A stretch of DNA of 64,000 nucleotides, taken from the NCBI GenBank assembly GCA_030762935.1, contig CM060892.1:90802827-90866826 (forward strand), written 5' to 3'. The DNA is from Hymenopus coronatus (Eukaryota > Arthropoda > Insecta > Mantodea > Hymenopodidae). The notes below the pieces were generated by a model, which saw only the letters and a program-made list of their open reading frames with translations, did not search any database and had not been told where the DNA came from. Shown in pieces: positions 44,715-56,657 of the stretch (its first letter is position 1; every line of letters starts with the position of its first letter). The translations under genes and the position numbers were made by a program.

Positions 44715-45637
44715 AAAAAATCTGATGTGTTACACTCGCATGACTTTCTCTAGCTGTTGCACAAACTTCTTACATAAGATTATTCTTCTTTCTGCACCTT
44801 GCTAATCGAGGTACTTATTAGCACAATGTTCTTATTACTTAGTGCCTTATAAGTAGGAATAAAGTAGGAATAAAATAGTCTAAACCCATAGTAAAATATT
44901 TTGAAAGCTGTCATTATGCGATTGTCATTACAAATCGCTTCTTTTCTTGACCAGGAGTAGAACAAAAGAAAAACGGACACTCCCGTCTGAGAAAAGTATA
45001 AGTACTTCACAACTGAACTAATAACAATGAATACCACGAAAATGGTAAGCCCCACGAAAAAAAATGAATATGACATAACTTGTGTATTTTAACAACACCT
45101 ATACTTTTTTTGTATAGCAAGTTTTTGTGTATCTCTTACGGTTTACTAGTTATGGGAAATTAAGCAAAATTCATCCAGAATAAACAGGTTTTTAGAAGCT
45201 ATTTCCAGAAAATTCAAGATATAGATTTTTTTTGGTATGTAAATATCCTTACTATACGGGATTTTAATCAAAATCGTTAGAGCCATTTTTTTAGAAAATC
45301 AAAATTTTTTAACATTTTTCCATGTAAAGGGTAGTTGCGGGTGGGGGGGGGATTTCTTGAAAAACTTCGTGTCGCATCCTTGGAAGATACCAAACCTAAA
45401 TACCAAGTTTAGTATTTAACGATCTTTTCGTTTTTGAGCTATGCTGTCCACAGACACACACACAGACAGACAGACACACACACACATACACCCGGACCTT
45501 TTTCTGAAAATGCTTTTGTTTGGATTCAGGGGTTCCTAAAACATATATTTCCGGTAAAATCTCGGTATAGAATTTTTGGGTGGAATACAATACTTCCTCT
45601 ATACACTATGTACATAGTACGTATAGAGAAAGTAAAA
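44715..45637 (-). repeat. R1 copy, full length (minus tandem unit 3)
   Basis: AAAAAATCTGATGTGTTACA start; complete body with the GTGGGGGGGG variant, a CA-rich seed at 45454-45490, an intact 5' hairpin, and GTATAGAGAAAGTAAAATGG end. Confidence 0.92.
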
Positions 45638-46150
45638 TGGTTAACTCCACGAAAAAAGGCATATAACATAAATTTATGTGTTTTTTTTTGTGCTGTAAGT
45701 TTTTTGTCTATCTCTTACGGTTTCCCAGTTTTGTAAAATTCAGAAAAATTCATCCAGCATTAAAAGCTCCTCAATGCCATTCCCAGAAAAATCTCTATAT
45801 ACCTACATTCCAATTGCCATGCGAATGTCTTTAATATAAGAGCATTTTAATTAAAATCGTTAGAGCCACTTCTGTTTTCATGTAAAGTGTAGTATGCAGT
45901 GGGGAAATTTTTCTGGCAATCTTCGTGGTACATCCCTGGAAGATACTTAACTTAAATATCAATTCAGTATTTTACCGACTTTTCGTTTGTCGAGTTATCG
46001 TCTTCAAAGACACACGGACATACGCACACATACACATTAAAAATACTTTATTTCGATACAGGATCCTAAAACGTATATTTCCGCTGAAATCGCGCGTAGA
46101 ATTTTTAAGTGGAACACAAACCTTCTCTATACACCATATGAGAAAGTAAA
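45638..46150 (-). repeat. R1 partial copy (minus tandem unit 4)
   Basis: Starts mid-body (GGTTAACTCCACGAAAAAAG) right at the previous unit's end and runs to CCATATGAGAAAGTAAAAA. The 3' half is missing. Confidence 0.88.
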
Positions 46151-46493
46151 AAAGGCAAGGGATTTTATATTATCGCGTTAACACAGCATATCTAAGTCTT
46201 CTATGCGGTAATGAGATGTATTACATTTATGATTTGAAACGATTGTTATTAAATTTTATTCTTCTAATTAATCATGCTAATCGAAGCAAACATTTACAAA
46301 CATAATTGTATTATACATTTCGTTACAGGTACAGGAGCGTGTAGTATACATAATAAATGACAATCGAATTTATTTCTGAAAGACAGTTTTGAAAATCCGT
46401 CGTCTCTGCACGACGAGAAAAAGGTCTGATGTGTTCCATTCACATGCCTCTCCTTAGCCGTTCCACAAAAATCTTTTCTTACAAAATATTATT

Positions 46494-46678
46494 TATTTAT
46501 ATTGTTTCATTTATAGAGCCCTCTGTAACACCTAAGGTCATATCGGGGGCTTTGCATTTGAAACAACTCGTTGTCTGTAGGTTCCTTTACCTTTGGTTTA
46601 AATCATTTTGTTTTCCTCAGACACACACACACACTCACTCTCATATACAGCTCGCTGACCACTCGACCACGGAGACAT
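46494..46678 (-). mobile_element. S2 SINE with exact 12-bp TSD
   Basis: Reversed S2: GTTTCATTTATAGAGCCCTC at the 3' side, TTTGAAACAACTCGTTGTCT, a short CA run, then CGCTGACCACTCGACCACGG, the A-box end. The B-box region is deleted. Target duplication CAAAATATTATT at 46482-46493 and 46679-46690. Younger than the R1 it interrupts. Confidence 0.93.
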
Positions 46679-47360
46679 CAAAATATTATTATTTTATCTA
46701 CATCATGCTAATCAAGATAAACATTAGCAGAATTTGTCTTATTACTTGATTCCTTATAAGTAGAAGGGAAATACGGAAAGGAAATACACTAGAAGAAAGC
46801 ATTAGTCAAGTCTTCTAAAAACTTATCTTTAAGTGAAACAATTGATATTCGACTTCTTTATCATTCCCGGGAATAAAATAAAACAGATGAAGGTTGCTGC
46901 CCTCCCGATTGCAAAAGGTTTAGATAGTTTAAAATTGAAACCAAATAACAAGGAATATCTAGGAAACCGTTAACTATATTAAAAAGTACATGAACATAGA
47001 TTGCGTGTTTTAATGAAATCTATAGTTTTCGTATACTATGTTTTTGTCTGTCTTTTACGGACTACGAGTTATTAAAGAAATCATCAAGAATAAAGTGGTC
47101 TTCTGAGGCTATTCCCAGAAAAATAAAGATATCCATTTTATTTTTCAGGTAAATATCTTAAACATATGATGTTTTAATCAAAATTGCTAGAGCAATTTTT
47201 GATAAAATAAACATTTTCGAAACTTTTTCCAATAAATTCTAGTTTGAGGTAGGGTAGATTTTCCTCAAAATCTCGTGTTGCATCCATGGAAGATACTACA
47301 TTTAAATACCAATTTTGATGTTTCACCGATTTTTCATTTTTGGTGTTTTACTGACTTTCA

Positions 47361-47361
<1 letters not shown>

Positions 47362-47413
<52 letters not shown>

Positions 47414-47426
47414 GACACACACACCG
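47362..47426. repeat. (TC)n(AC)n microsatellite in R1 seed
   Basis: About 15 TC units, then CA units with GACA interruptions. Confidence 0.95.
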
Positions 47427-47639
47427 TCAGCGGAACTATTTTTAAAAATACATTTCTTTTTTTTTTTATATGAGAACCCTATATCAAATTTTTGGGTTCC
47501 GTGCAATATCTTCTCTACTACTATGTACTATGTAGAGTAATAATAGTATATTTGAACCAAATTGGAATTCAAAATAATGCAAATGTTTGATCAAATATAT
47601 GTATAAAATCTGAGAGCTTTTCACTAACAGAAATAAGTT

Positions 47640-47645
<6 letters not shown>

Positions 47646-47698
<53 letters not shown>
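47646..47698. repeat. (TAA)n microsatellite
   Basis: About 17 units. Confidence 0.95.
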
Positions 47699-47895
47699 GC
47701 AATTACAATACTTCTTATTTCTGTTACCCATTTTCCCTGATGCCTCGGCTCCAGAAGTTTTATGTTTGCAGCAACATGAAATGTTCTCATTAGCAGTTTA
47801 ATGTTTATAAAATGAAAATAATGCAGGTAGGAATGGAAACAGTACTTCAAACAAATACAAGTACTGTATAGTCCTCATCAGCCTTCTAGGCATTA

Positions 47896-47897
<2 letters not shown>

Positions 47898-47960
<63 letters not shown>
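47898..47960. repeat. 63-base homopolymer T tract
   Basis: An uninterrupted T-run with unique sequence on both sides (GGCATTATC and CCCTTCTGC). Too long to be a normal retroposon tail, and no SINE head is visible on either side; length may include assembly or sequencing artefact. Confidence 0.95.
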
Positions 47961-48251
47961 CCCTTCTGCATATTCATACATGCGATACCGCAGAAGCGTC
48001 CCTCAGCATTCCACTTCATTCAGATATTGACGAGGTGCAGATAACAAAAACAAACGAAAATAAAGAGTCAACTAGAGTTCCCATTTTATTTTTAAATGCT
48101 TTCCCGTTCTATTTGCGAGCTACTTTGCTTTTAAAAGTTCTAGCACATGTGTTTACGCAGCAATAAAATAATTATGATAACAATAAGAACACCGTTAATT
48201 ATAGAAATTTAACACAAGATGCACAGACAGAGGGAAATTACAAAATAAAGT

Positions 48252-48924
48252 AAAAAGTGTGTTCCATTCACATGATTTTCTCTACATCTATTCAACAAAT
48301 TATTACTAAAAAGCTTATTCTTCCATTTCTTTCATGCTAATAGAGAACAAAAAGCAGACATAGTATTTTACATGCTTCCTTGTAATTAGAAGGGAAATAA
48401 GGGAATACACTAAGCTAAAGTGATAGTCAAATCTTTTAAAAGCTCGTTGCCATGTGATTGAAGTCCTTTTTTTTATGGACAGGAGTAGAAAATATGAGAA
48501 AAGTATAAGTTTTTTAAAGCAGAAATAAACAACAAGGAATATCTCAAAAACGATCAGCTGCACGAAAATGTGTATGTAACATAAATTGTGTGTTTTAACG
48601 TGCTCTACCTTTTTGGTGTGGTAAGTTTTTACCCATCTCTTACGGTTCATCAGTTATGCAAAGTTGCATAAAATTCAGCTAGAATAAAGATATCTACAGA
48701 AGCTATTCCCAGAAAACTCAAGATATAAATTTTGTTTCTCATGTAAATATCTTTAATATACGACATTTTAATCAAAATATTTAATCATTTTTGAAAAAAT
48801 AAACATTTTCGAAATTTTTTCCATGTAAAGGGTAGCTATGAGTGGGGAATTTTCTTGAAAAATCACATCTATGAAAAATATATATACCAAGTTTGGTATT
48901 TCACGGTCTTTTGGTTTCTGACCA

Positions 48925-48971
<47 letters not shown>

Positions 48972-49117
48972 ACACACGGGCCTTTTTCTAAAAATTCTTT
49001 TTTAGATTCAGGGGTCCAAATCATGTATTTCCGGTGAAATCTTGGTATCAAATTTTTGGGTGCAATACAATATCTTCTCTATACACTATGTACATGGTAC
49101 GTGTAGAGAAAGTAACA
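48252..49117 (-). repeat. R1 copy, full length
   Basis: AAAAAGTGTGTTCCATTCAC start; body complete; (CA)n seed at 48927-48978; ends GTGTAGAGAAAGTAACAAAA with an intact 5' hairpin. Confidence 0.92.
48927..48978. repeat. (CA)n microsatellite in R1 seed
   Basis: About 25 CA units with one TA interruption. Confidence 0.95.
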
Positions 49118-49650
49118 AAAAATCGTAATGCAAGACCATTTTTATATTAATGTTGACAATTTGGAAACGGAAGTTCATTGGTAGACTTTGGCTTTAACTC
49201 CTTTATTATAATTATCGATTTGAAGGTAATTAATAATTAATTACATATTATTATTAACTTAACCGAAGGCATTTAACATCTAATGATTTACACAAAGAGA
49301 GTAAGAATATTGTTCTTACTTAATATCGAACTTAGTTTGCATTTTGAGGTTTACTGTACTTGGAATTGTCTTCGTGCTTTTCCGAGGTCCGTAGGCGACT
49401 GCTGTGTTTCCTATCCTACCATATATTTCCTGGCCACGATTTCCTGTATTCATCATTCCCTTCATAAATTTACAAGCGTGGCGGGGGAAGAGTTAAATTT
49501 CAAGTGTGTAAAGAATTCTCCCAGGCGCTTGGATGGCCGAATAATGAGCTTCCTGGGGTTGCTAGATATCCAGACCCCGGGTGCCGGCGAAGGATTGACG
49601 TAAGTCTGGAATGGGGAATCAATTGTTTCTTTCACACCTGTCGTTTGGAT
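49118..49650. other. Unassigned DNA
   Basis: A palindrome GTAAGAATATTGTTCTTAC lies at 49301-49319. The 49480-49620 stretch is GC-richer. Frames on both strands have no domain. Confidence 0.4.
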
Positions 49651-50478
49651 AAAAAGTCTCTGTAACAAATTAATGTTAATAAGCTTATTCTTCTATTTCA
49701 TGCTAAAACATTAGCAGAAACAGTCTTATTATTTAGTCCCTTGTAAGTAGAAGGTAAATAAGGGAATGCACAAGGCTAAACCTATAGTCAAATGTTTTAA
49801 AATGAGGATGTACTGGGATTGAAATCAGTTTCTTTGCGTGGCCAGGAGTTCAGAAATGTATTTTAAAACTGAAGTCACTATCAAGGAATATCTTGAAAAC
49901 GGCTAACTCCACGAAAAAAATTTATATCACATAAATTGTGTGTTTTATCGAAATCTACGTCTTTGTTACAGTAAGTTTTTGTCTATCTCTTGCAGTTTAC
50001 CAGTTTGCAAAATTAAAAAAAAACCTCATTCAGGATAAAGAGGTCTTCAGAGGCTATTCTCAGAAAATTCAAAATATACATTTTGTTTTCCATGTAAATA
50101 TCTTCAATATAAGAGATTTTAATCAAAATCTTTAAAGTCATTTTGAGAAAATAAAACATTTTGAGACTTTTTCCATGAAAAGACTAGTTTTTCTTGAAAA
50201 TCTTCGTGTCGCATCCTTGGAAGATACCAAGTTTGGTATTTAACAGATCTTCCCGTTTTTGAGCTATGCTCTCCACACACATACACACGCACGCACGCAC
50301 GCACACCCATACACACATACACACACGGAGTTTTTTTTCTAAAAATATGCTTTTTTGGATCCAGGGGGGACCCAAAACATCTATTTCCGGTGAAATCTCG
50401 ATATCCAATTTTTGGGTTAATTATAATACCTACCTTCTCTATACACTATGAACATAGTAGGTGTAGAGAAAGTAAAAA
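49651..50478 (-). repeat. R1 copy lacking the terminal 3' hairpin
   Basis: Begins AAAAGTCTCTGTAACAAATT, just inside the end hairpin, and finishes with an intact 5' hairpin and GTGTAGAGAAAGTAAAAATG. CA-rich seed with ACGC units at 50276-50330. Confidence 0.9.
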
Positions 50479-50629
50479 TGTGATGTAATTGTTGGTTAAC
50501 TATAAAAAAAATGCAGGACTTAAGTACAGAGTTTGTATGCCACGATTAAAGTATGACATTTCAAAATAGTTTCAGATTTCCTTGTGGTTTACCGGGAAAA
50601 AACGCGAATCAGTTGGAGAATTGATTACC

Positions 50630-50935
50630 GTGCCGGCATGTTACTATGTAACTTAGTGGTCAGAGCAACTGGACGGTAACCAGGAGATCCGTGGTTCAAA
50701 TCCCCGCCACGGCAATGAATTTATCTGTCTGGCCCTACCTCTTTATATCTGGAATAGTTAGGGACTCCATGCTTCCCACTGGTCGGGATTGCATTCATTC
50801 CTCGCAAGGGTAAATTAAGACATCTACCTCCAGTTCCAAGCTCCAGTGGTTGGGAGATACCTCCCTCTGACTATCTCGTAAATTTGTGCTAATCACAAAC
50901 TTTATTGTATGTCATTGCTTCTTATCATGCTGTCG
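50630..50935 (+). mobile_element. S6 SINE (tRNA-derived)
   Basis: CTTAGTGGTCAGAGCAACTG holds the A box and CGTGGTTCAAATCCCCGCC the B box. TGCCG near 50631 can pair with CGGCA at about 50710-50714, so the head still resembles a tRNA fold. The body runs to GTAAATTTGTGCTAATCAC; only one copy in the window, so the 3' border is approximate. Confidence 0.72.
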
Positions 50936-51021
50936 TTTTCATGCTTTTGAAAACGCATGAAATTAATTAGTACCTCTTACTGAAACTTTTGCAGTTTGTC
51001 TTTTATTTCTTCCATACAACA

Positions 51022-51462
51022 ATTATGGACAGGTAGAGAAGGTTTTGCATTCCACCCAAAATTTAGAGCTTTAGGTTTTACTGAATTCAAGTTTGCAGTG
51101 TGTGTACTGTGGACAGCGTAAATCACCAACGAAAAATACCGTTAAATGCCGAACTTGGTAGTTAAGTTCAGCACCTCGAAAGGATGCGAAACAAAATGTT
51201 TAAGGAAATTCCCCACCCCCAACTACCTTTAATGTGGAACATTTTTCGAAAATTTTCATTTCTCAAAATGATTCTAACCATTATTCTTAAAATATCATTT
51301 TAAGATATTTACATGACAAATTAAATGTTTAACTTGAATTTTCTGGGAATAGCCTCTGAGGACCTCTTCATTCTGGACAACTTTTGTATAACTGATAAAC
51401 TGTAAGAGATAAACAAAAGCTATTTGCACAAAAGATGTGATTTCGTTAGAGCACAGAATGTT
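51022..51462 (+). repeat. R1 copy, 5' half
   Basis: TTATGGACAGGTAGAGAAGG (5' hairpin remnant), GCATTCCACCC, AAATGCCGAACTTGGTAGTT, and on to AGATGTGATTTCGTTAGAGC. It stops before the ACAGG block. The minus frames 51295-51725 are shadows. Confidence 0.87.
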
Positions 51463-51538
51463 TTCCCTATACATAGAAATTGAATCTGAATGTAGAAAAA
51501 AATTGTCAGTAAAGCTAGGAAATAAGCTTGTAAGGTAG

Positions 51539-51772
51539 TTGATGAAGCTGGTGGAGGATTTCCCATTATGCGTAGACCAGGAAGACTTGACGCATATTTT
51601 GGCAGATTGCGTGCAGATGGTGGGTGATGGGAAAATATTATCGGAGGTATTTTTAGCCTCAAACAGAAGGAGATCATGCTGGGAAGTGATTCTAAACAGG
51701 CAAAACTGGCCAAGCCTGAGCACATACTTTGTGAAAGAACGTGTACTAAGAGATAAACTATTTGTGTAAATA
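51539..51772 (+). mobile_element. Possible non-LTR retrotransposon C-terminal tail
   Basis: The frame reads DFPLCVDQEDLTHILADCV, then WEVILNRQNWPSLSTYFVKE. The C-x(n)-E-D-x-x-H-I-L-x-x-C spacing resembles the Cys/His motif at the end of I/Jockey-group ORF2 proteins. Only one cysteine of the expected first pair remains, so this is tentative. Confidence 0.35.
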
Positions 51773-51918
51773 TTGTATAAACATAATTATGTATCTATAT
51801 GTGTGAATACGTGGGTATAGTTGTGAATGCGAATGTGAGTGAGGGTGGTATCAGGGTGTCTTTCTTTTGTTGGTTTGTTGTTCTGCTGTAGCGCGCACGT
51901 GTGTGTATTGCCACTGTT

Positions 51919-52163
51919 TTTGTTTATTTATTTTTGTAGCTTAACATCCTTTAACCTGGTTGGTCATTTCGGACAATGTATGAAATTGGTGAAATGATGA
52001 TCAAATGATCTCGGGGTCCAAGGAGCTTAAATTACTCGATATTCGTCTTCTCAAAATAAAGTAAATCTCCGACAAAAACTTTATCCGGTTTAAGCGAGAT
52101 TCAAACTAGCGACCTGTTGAATGTAAGGCAGGCACACTACCACCACACTACCCAGGCTGGCTA
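51919..52163 (-). mobile_element. S7 SINE (tRNA-derived)
   Basis: Minus strand CAGCCTGGGTAGTGTGGTGG then TAGTGTGCC forms the A-box end, GTTTGAATCTCGC the B box. The 3' end reads AACCAGGTTAAAGGATGTTA followed by A-rich AAAAATAAATAAACAAAAAC. A single copy here. Confidence 0.75.
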
Positions 52164-52276
52164 TTGCCAGTGTCGTGAAGATACGTAAAATGGCGGTAGG
52201 CAATACTTATAATTCAAGAATTTTTAGGCAGCATGTATATTCACCCGACCCATGAGACTGTGTGAAGCAATTGATA

Positions 52277-52318
<42 letters not shown>
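52277..52318. repeat. (ATT)n microsatellite
   Basis: About 13 units. Confidence 0.95.
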
Positions 52319-52789
52319 TGTGTTCTTAATAAATACTACTTCTACATCGATACATGCAATCGATGAAAAGATGTTCACATGAGGCTGTAGTTCTAAATTT
52401 TGCGACAGTATATTAATATGACGCGTATATTACTACTTCAATCACTATTTTTGTGCATATTTAATATAAGAAATATCTGCTTCAGTAGAACGCAGAACCT
52501 TAAGGTGTATAAGCTCGCATTGTATTCTTTGTTAAACATAACAAGAATTTTAGAGCATTGGGGACACAAATAACAGCTCCAAGTTTAAAGGCAGATCTTT
52601 TCCCTTATAATCTGGAGAGAGGGACTTTCTCATTGTAGAGAAGGGTAACGTGGGTGGAATATAAAGAAAAATCCCAGACAGTCATGTGACAATGCTACTT
52701 TGGCGCCTCTTTCCAGCCAATCAAAAAGGAGGACAATATTAGGATCTTTTGGTATGTAAGTGATGCGCGTACAAGAAAACGCACGCAAG
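52319..52789. other. Unassigned DNA
   Basis: No features recognised. Confidence 0.5.
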
Positions 52790-52902
52790 GTAAGAAATAC
52801 TCAATGTAAGAAATGTGACGACACAACGTAAGAAATCGCGCGGCACCCAGTGTAAGAAATCGGCTTGTTATAAGAAATATGACAGTATGAATAGTAAGAA
52901 AT
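52790..52902. repeat. Six spaced GTAAGAAAT motifs
   Basis: GTAAGAAAT (one as ATAAGAAAT) at 52790, 52806, 52828, 52852, 52870 and 52894, spaced 16-24 bases with unrelated sequence between. Looks like an array of binding sites or the edge of an LTR. Confidence 0.8.
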
Positions 52903-53340
52903 ACGCATTAATTGTGAGTGTGAAATGTTAGAGTAAAAAGTTAATCTGACGGGAAACTATTACCGTAAATGTTGTACGGACTGTGAAACGTAAGATTACG
53001 GTGACGGTTGTAAAACTATAGGAACTCGGTAAGAATGGAACTAGCACTTATAAAGATTATGTCATCAAGTTCGCTCGCAGGGTTAGTGCCTCAAACCAGC
53101 AATAGATAATCAATAAAAGAAGTTATCAGTGAAATTAAGTGAAATTTCTTTTTTATTTGAGTCTACTACGTGTTACACACCTTTGTTATTCTTTTCTCCC
53201 TGAGCAAGAGACAACACATGGTCTACAAGAACGAGCTTAGCCAGAGCAGCAAATGGTATCTGCAAGGAATGTACACTCTTAATGTAGAGAATTTCACGAG
53301 CACTAAGCCTCGACCAACTCCAAGTGGGCTCTCATGATAG
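52851..53340 (-). mobile_element. Possible LTR-retrotransposon 3' remnant
   Basis: On the minus strand a frame LSAREILYIKSVHSLQIPFA continuing to LAQGEKNNKGV stops right at TGTGTAACACG near 53178. It is preceded by purine-rich GGAGAAAAGAATAACAAAGG, like a polypurine tract before an LTR starting TGTAACACG. The LTR could end CGATTTCTTACA at 52851 and be followed by TGGGTGCCGCG. On the plus strand CTTATAAAG and AATAAAAG are also suggestive. No second LTR and no pol domain seen. Confidence 0.3.
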
Positions 53341-53705
53341 CGCCATATTGGTGCACAAAGCTAATAACAGCGACAATTTATTCGGCATTCGGGAAATACC
53401 GGACAAACCGTATCCGTGTAACTAATTCTAACCGACATTTGAACTAAGGATTTTCGTTCAGTTCGCTACACAGGGGGTGTGGGATTTAAATCAGGCGGTG
53501 GCAAGTATTTTAAATTCTCTCTCTATTCTACGTTTCCCTACCTATATACGCTCAAGTAGCTTAAAATAATAGTAGCTAAAGAACAATAACCATATACTGT
53601 GGAAGGTATCATGTGTCTTTGCAGAGATGAAGAAACTTGCAGCTATTACTATCTCAAATATTACGTAACTTAAATAGCTTATATAAGCCATTTCCACGTA
53701 AGCTT
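53341..53705. other. Unassigned DNA
   Basis: No features recognised. Confidence 0.5.
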
Positions 53706-53950
53706 ATTACTTTCTCTAGTATTATACTGTATATAGAGAATATTTTGCAGTCCACAAAAAAATTCGATACTGGGATTTCATAGGAAATACTTGTTTTATA
53801 GTCCTCTGAATCCCTCCCCCAAAAAAACCATTAGAAATAGGTCCGTGTGTGTATTCGTGTGTCTGTGAACAACATAATTTAAAAACGAAAAGCCCGTTAG
53901 AAACAAAACTTGGTATTCAGGAAAATCCACCCACACCCCAAAAAATCAAC
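53706..53950 (+). repeat. R1 copy, 5' part
   Basis: TTACTTTCTCTAGTATTATA, ATACTGGGATTTCATAGG, GTGTGTGTATTCGTGTGTC, and CCACCCACACCCCAAAAAAT, then it ends. Confidence 0.85.
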
Positions 53951-54101
53951 ACAGATCTTTGCAGAAAGTCTCTTACCAAGAAATTCCGTGAAACAAGTGA
54001 TTAGCGATAACCCTTTAAAATGTAGTATTCAAATTTCAAAACAATATTAACATATTTTTGAAATGAATTAAGCTACGAAAGGCTCTACTTGTATGTTTTA
54101 C

Positions 54102-54962
54102 ATTTTTACTTTCTGTAGCCCATATGTACAATGTACATAGTGGATACAGAAGGTATTGAATTCCACTCAAAAGTACGATACCGAGATCTAGTTCTGAGTT
54201 CTGAGGTCCTCTGGGTCTGAATAAAACATTTTTAGAAGAAAGCCGCGCGTGTGTGTGTAGGTGTAGGTGTATGTGTCTGTCTGTCTGTCTGTCTGTCTGT
54301 GTGTGTTTCTGTGGACTGCATAGCTCAAAAATGAAGTCATCTAAATACCAAACTTGGTATTTAAGTTCAGCATCTTCCAACGATGCGACAAGAAGATTTT
54401 CAAGAGAATCCTCCAACTCCCAACTCCCTTTACATGGAACACTTTTAGAAAATGTTGATCTTCTCAAAAATGTCTAACAATTTTGATTAAAATACCGAAT
54501 ATTTACGATACTCACATCACAGATAAAATGTATTCTTTGAAGTTTCTGGGAAGTCTCTGAAGGCCTTTATTCAGGATGAGTTTGCAGAATTGTTCATAAC
54601 GGTTAAACACTAAAAAATAGACAAAAACTGTAGACCGTTAACATAAATTATTCATAGATTTGACCGTTTTCGAGATACTCATTGTTATTGGTTTCAATTT
54701 TAAATTAACTTTTCTTAAACCGGACCACTCAAAGCGAACCGAACCTCAATTGTTTCACATAGTGACCAGATTTTGGAAGACTATCGCTTTAGCCTAGTTT
54801 ATTCCCTTATTTCCCTTCTACTTACAAGGAACCAAGTAAGAAAACTATTTCTGCTAAAGATAGTTTAGATTAGCATGGCGTAGATAAAAATATAATCTTT
54901 AGTAAGAAAACTTTGTTTGTGGACCAACTAGAGAAAGTTATGTGAATGGAACACATCAGATG
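54102..54962 (+). repeat. R1 copy, full length
   Basis: TTTTTACTTTCTGTAGCCCA start, intact 5' hairpin, a (GTCT)n-type seed at 54277-54308, and GAATGGAACACATCAGATG end with the AACTTTGTTTGTGGACC 3' variant. Confidence 0.9.
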
Positions 54963-54974
54963 TTGTTTTCTCTC

Positions 54975-55435
54975 TTTTAGGTTTACGAACTATACAAAAT
55001 TACGCAAACTTTCTTTCAAAAGAGAAATTCACAGACTATTCAAGAATATTCCAAATACATATGCAATTTGTCAAGTAAGTATCTTTAAATATTTGATACT
55101 TTACTTTAACACTTTGAGGGCCTTTGATAAAATGAAAACATTACAAACATTTCCATGTAAAGTGTAATTTGGGGCAGGAAAACTTTCGTATAGATCTTGT
55201 GTGCCATCTTGTGGAGTTATTGAATTTAAAATAAGTTTGGTATTTATCCGACTTTTGCTTATGAATAATACTGCTAACACACACACACACACACGCGCGA
55301 AGTTTTTAAAAATAATCCAAGCTTTGGATTCAGGGGGCCTCATAAGTGTATTTTTGGATAGAACACATTGGATATTTCCTCTACTTTACTTCCTCTTCCT
55401 TAGTAGATATGTGGCAGAAAGCAAAAGTCATGTAA
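54975..55435 (-). repeat. R1 copy, 5' half
   Basis: Starts mid-body at TCTTTTAGGTTTACGAAC, passes CAAGTAAGTATCTTTAAATA, seed (AC)8 at 55279, and ends TGGCAGAAAGCAAAAG with a degraded hairpin. It lies tail to tail with the copy before it. Confidence 0.8.
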
Positions 55436-55907
55436 ATTGCTTTATGATCCTGAAATTCAGATTCATAGATCCTTTATTGGAATTGTGATAGAATTTCATC
55501 TGCAAAATCCCTTAAGTCGTAATGTCGATAACTCGTCGTTAAAAAATATGACTCCCTGCATTTGTGAAGAACGGATGACAGGTCAGCATGGTAGAATGCC
55601 ATATTATAGTGCTTAGTAACAGAAAATATGCACATTTTTTACGCTTTGTCCTTGATTTTTGATGCATCAGCTATTGTGGTGTATTGTTCTTTTTTACTGG
55701 GTTTTATTGAACTGATTATTACATACGTCGTACGTTTTGCTTCTCGTTTTTATACTTCTATGTTAAGAGGATATTATAATATATTCACACTTGGAATAAT
55801 ATTATTAGCTATTACCCTTTATACTAGACGTTTACTGATGTAGATAAACGTGGGAAGTATTGTATTTTAGTTATATGAGTGTAATCACCACATTAAAATA
55901 CATGATG
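55436..55907. other. Unassigned DNA
   Basis: No features; the hydrophobic frame at 55628-55843 is AT-driven. Confidence 0.45.
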
Positions 55908-56657
55908 TACCCATTATAATGAGTTTCTCTACCTTTTCTGCATGCAAACTATTTTTACAAAAAATGTACTTTACACTCTGCATCATGCTAATCAAGATAA
56001 ATATTAGCAGGAATGTCTCATTACTTGTTCCCTTGTAAACAGAAGGGAAATAAGAGAATACACTAGGGATAGTCAAATTTTTAAATGCTGGTGCTATGGG
56101 AACAATTCGATTTGCTTTGCATGGCTAGCAGTAAAATAAAAGAGTTGGACGAAGGGCGACTTCTCGTTTGAAAAAAAAAAATACGTGGTCTAAAATTGAA
56201 AGGAATAACAAGAGATATCGAAACGACGTATTCCATAAAAATTTAAATGACATAAATTGTGTTTTTTTTAACAAGATCTATATTGGAGGTAAGGTTTTAT
56301 CTAACGCTTGTAGTTTATTGGTTATCCAAAACCCATTCAGAAATCAGATATCTTCAGAGGCTACTCCTAAAAGATTCTAGATATACATGTTACTTGTGAA
56401 ATAAATATCTTTAATATACGGCCTTTTAACCAAAATCATTACATCACATTTTGAGAAAAACTACATTTTCAAAAAATGTACTATATAAAGGGCAGTTTGA
56501 GATGGGAGTATTTCTCGCAAATCTTCGTGTTGCATCCTTGGAAGATACAAAACTTACATACAAGTTTTGATATTTATAGGACATTTTCCTTTTTTGAATT
56601 ATGTCTCTCTCTCCCCCCCTCTCTCTATCACACACACACACAAACCTTTTTTTAAAA
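55908..56657 (-). repeat. R1 copy lacking the 5' end (minus tandem unit 1)
   Basis: CCCATTATAATGAGTTTCTC start; runs to the (CT)n(CA)n seed and AACCTTTTTTTAAAAAAT, where the next R1 copy begins. Confidence 0.87.

Larger units (their letters stand above)
46419..47540 (-). repeat. R1 copy split by an S2 SINE
   Basis: GAGAAAAAGGTCTGATGTGT start; interrupted at 46494-46678; continues TTATTTTATCTACATCATGC to GTACTATGTAGAGTAATAAT. The seed has become a (CT)n(CA)n tract at 47362-47426. Confidence 0.88.

Noticed and set aside
47798..48019. Poly-lysine frame
   Set aside because: Produced by the 63-base T tract read on the minus strand.
50630..50715. Functional tRNA gene
   Set aside because: A and B boxes are present but the arm pairing is imperfect and SINE body sequence follows; treated as a SINE head. 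Same for heads at 1670-1736, 61233, 52080-52163 and 30482-30560.
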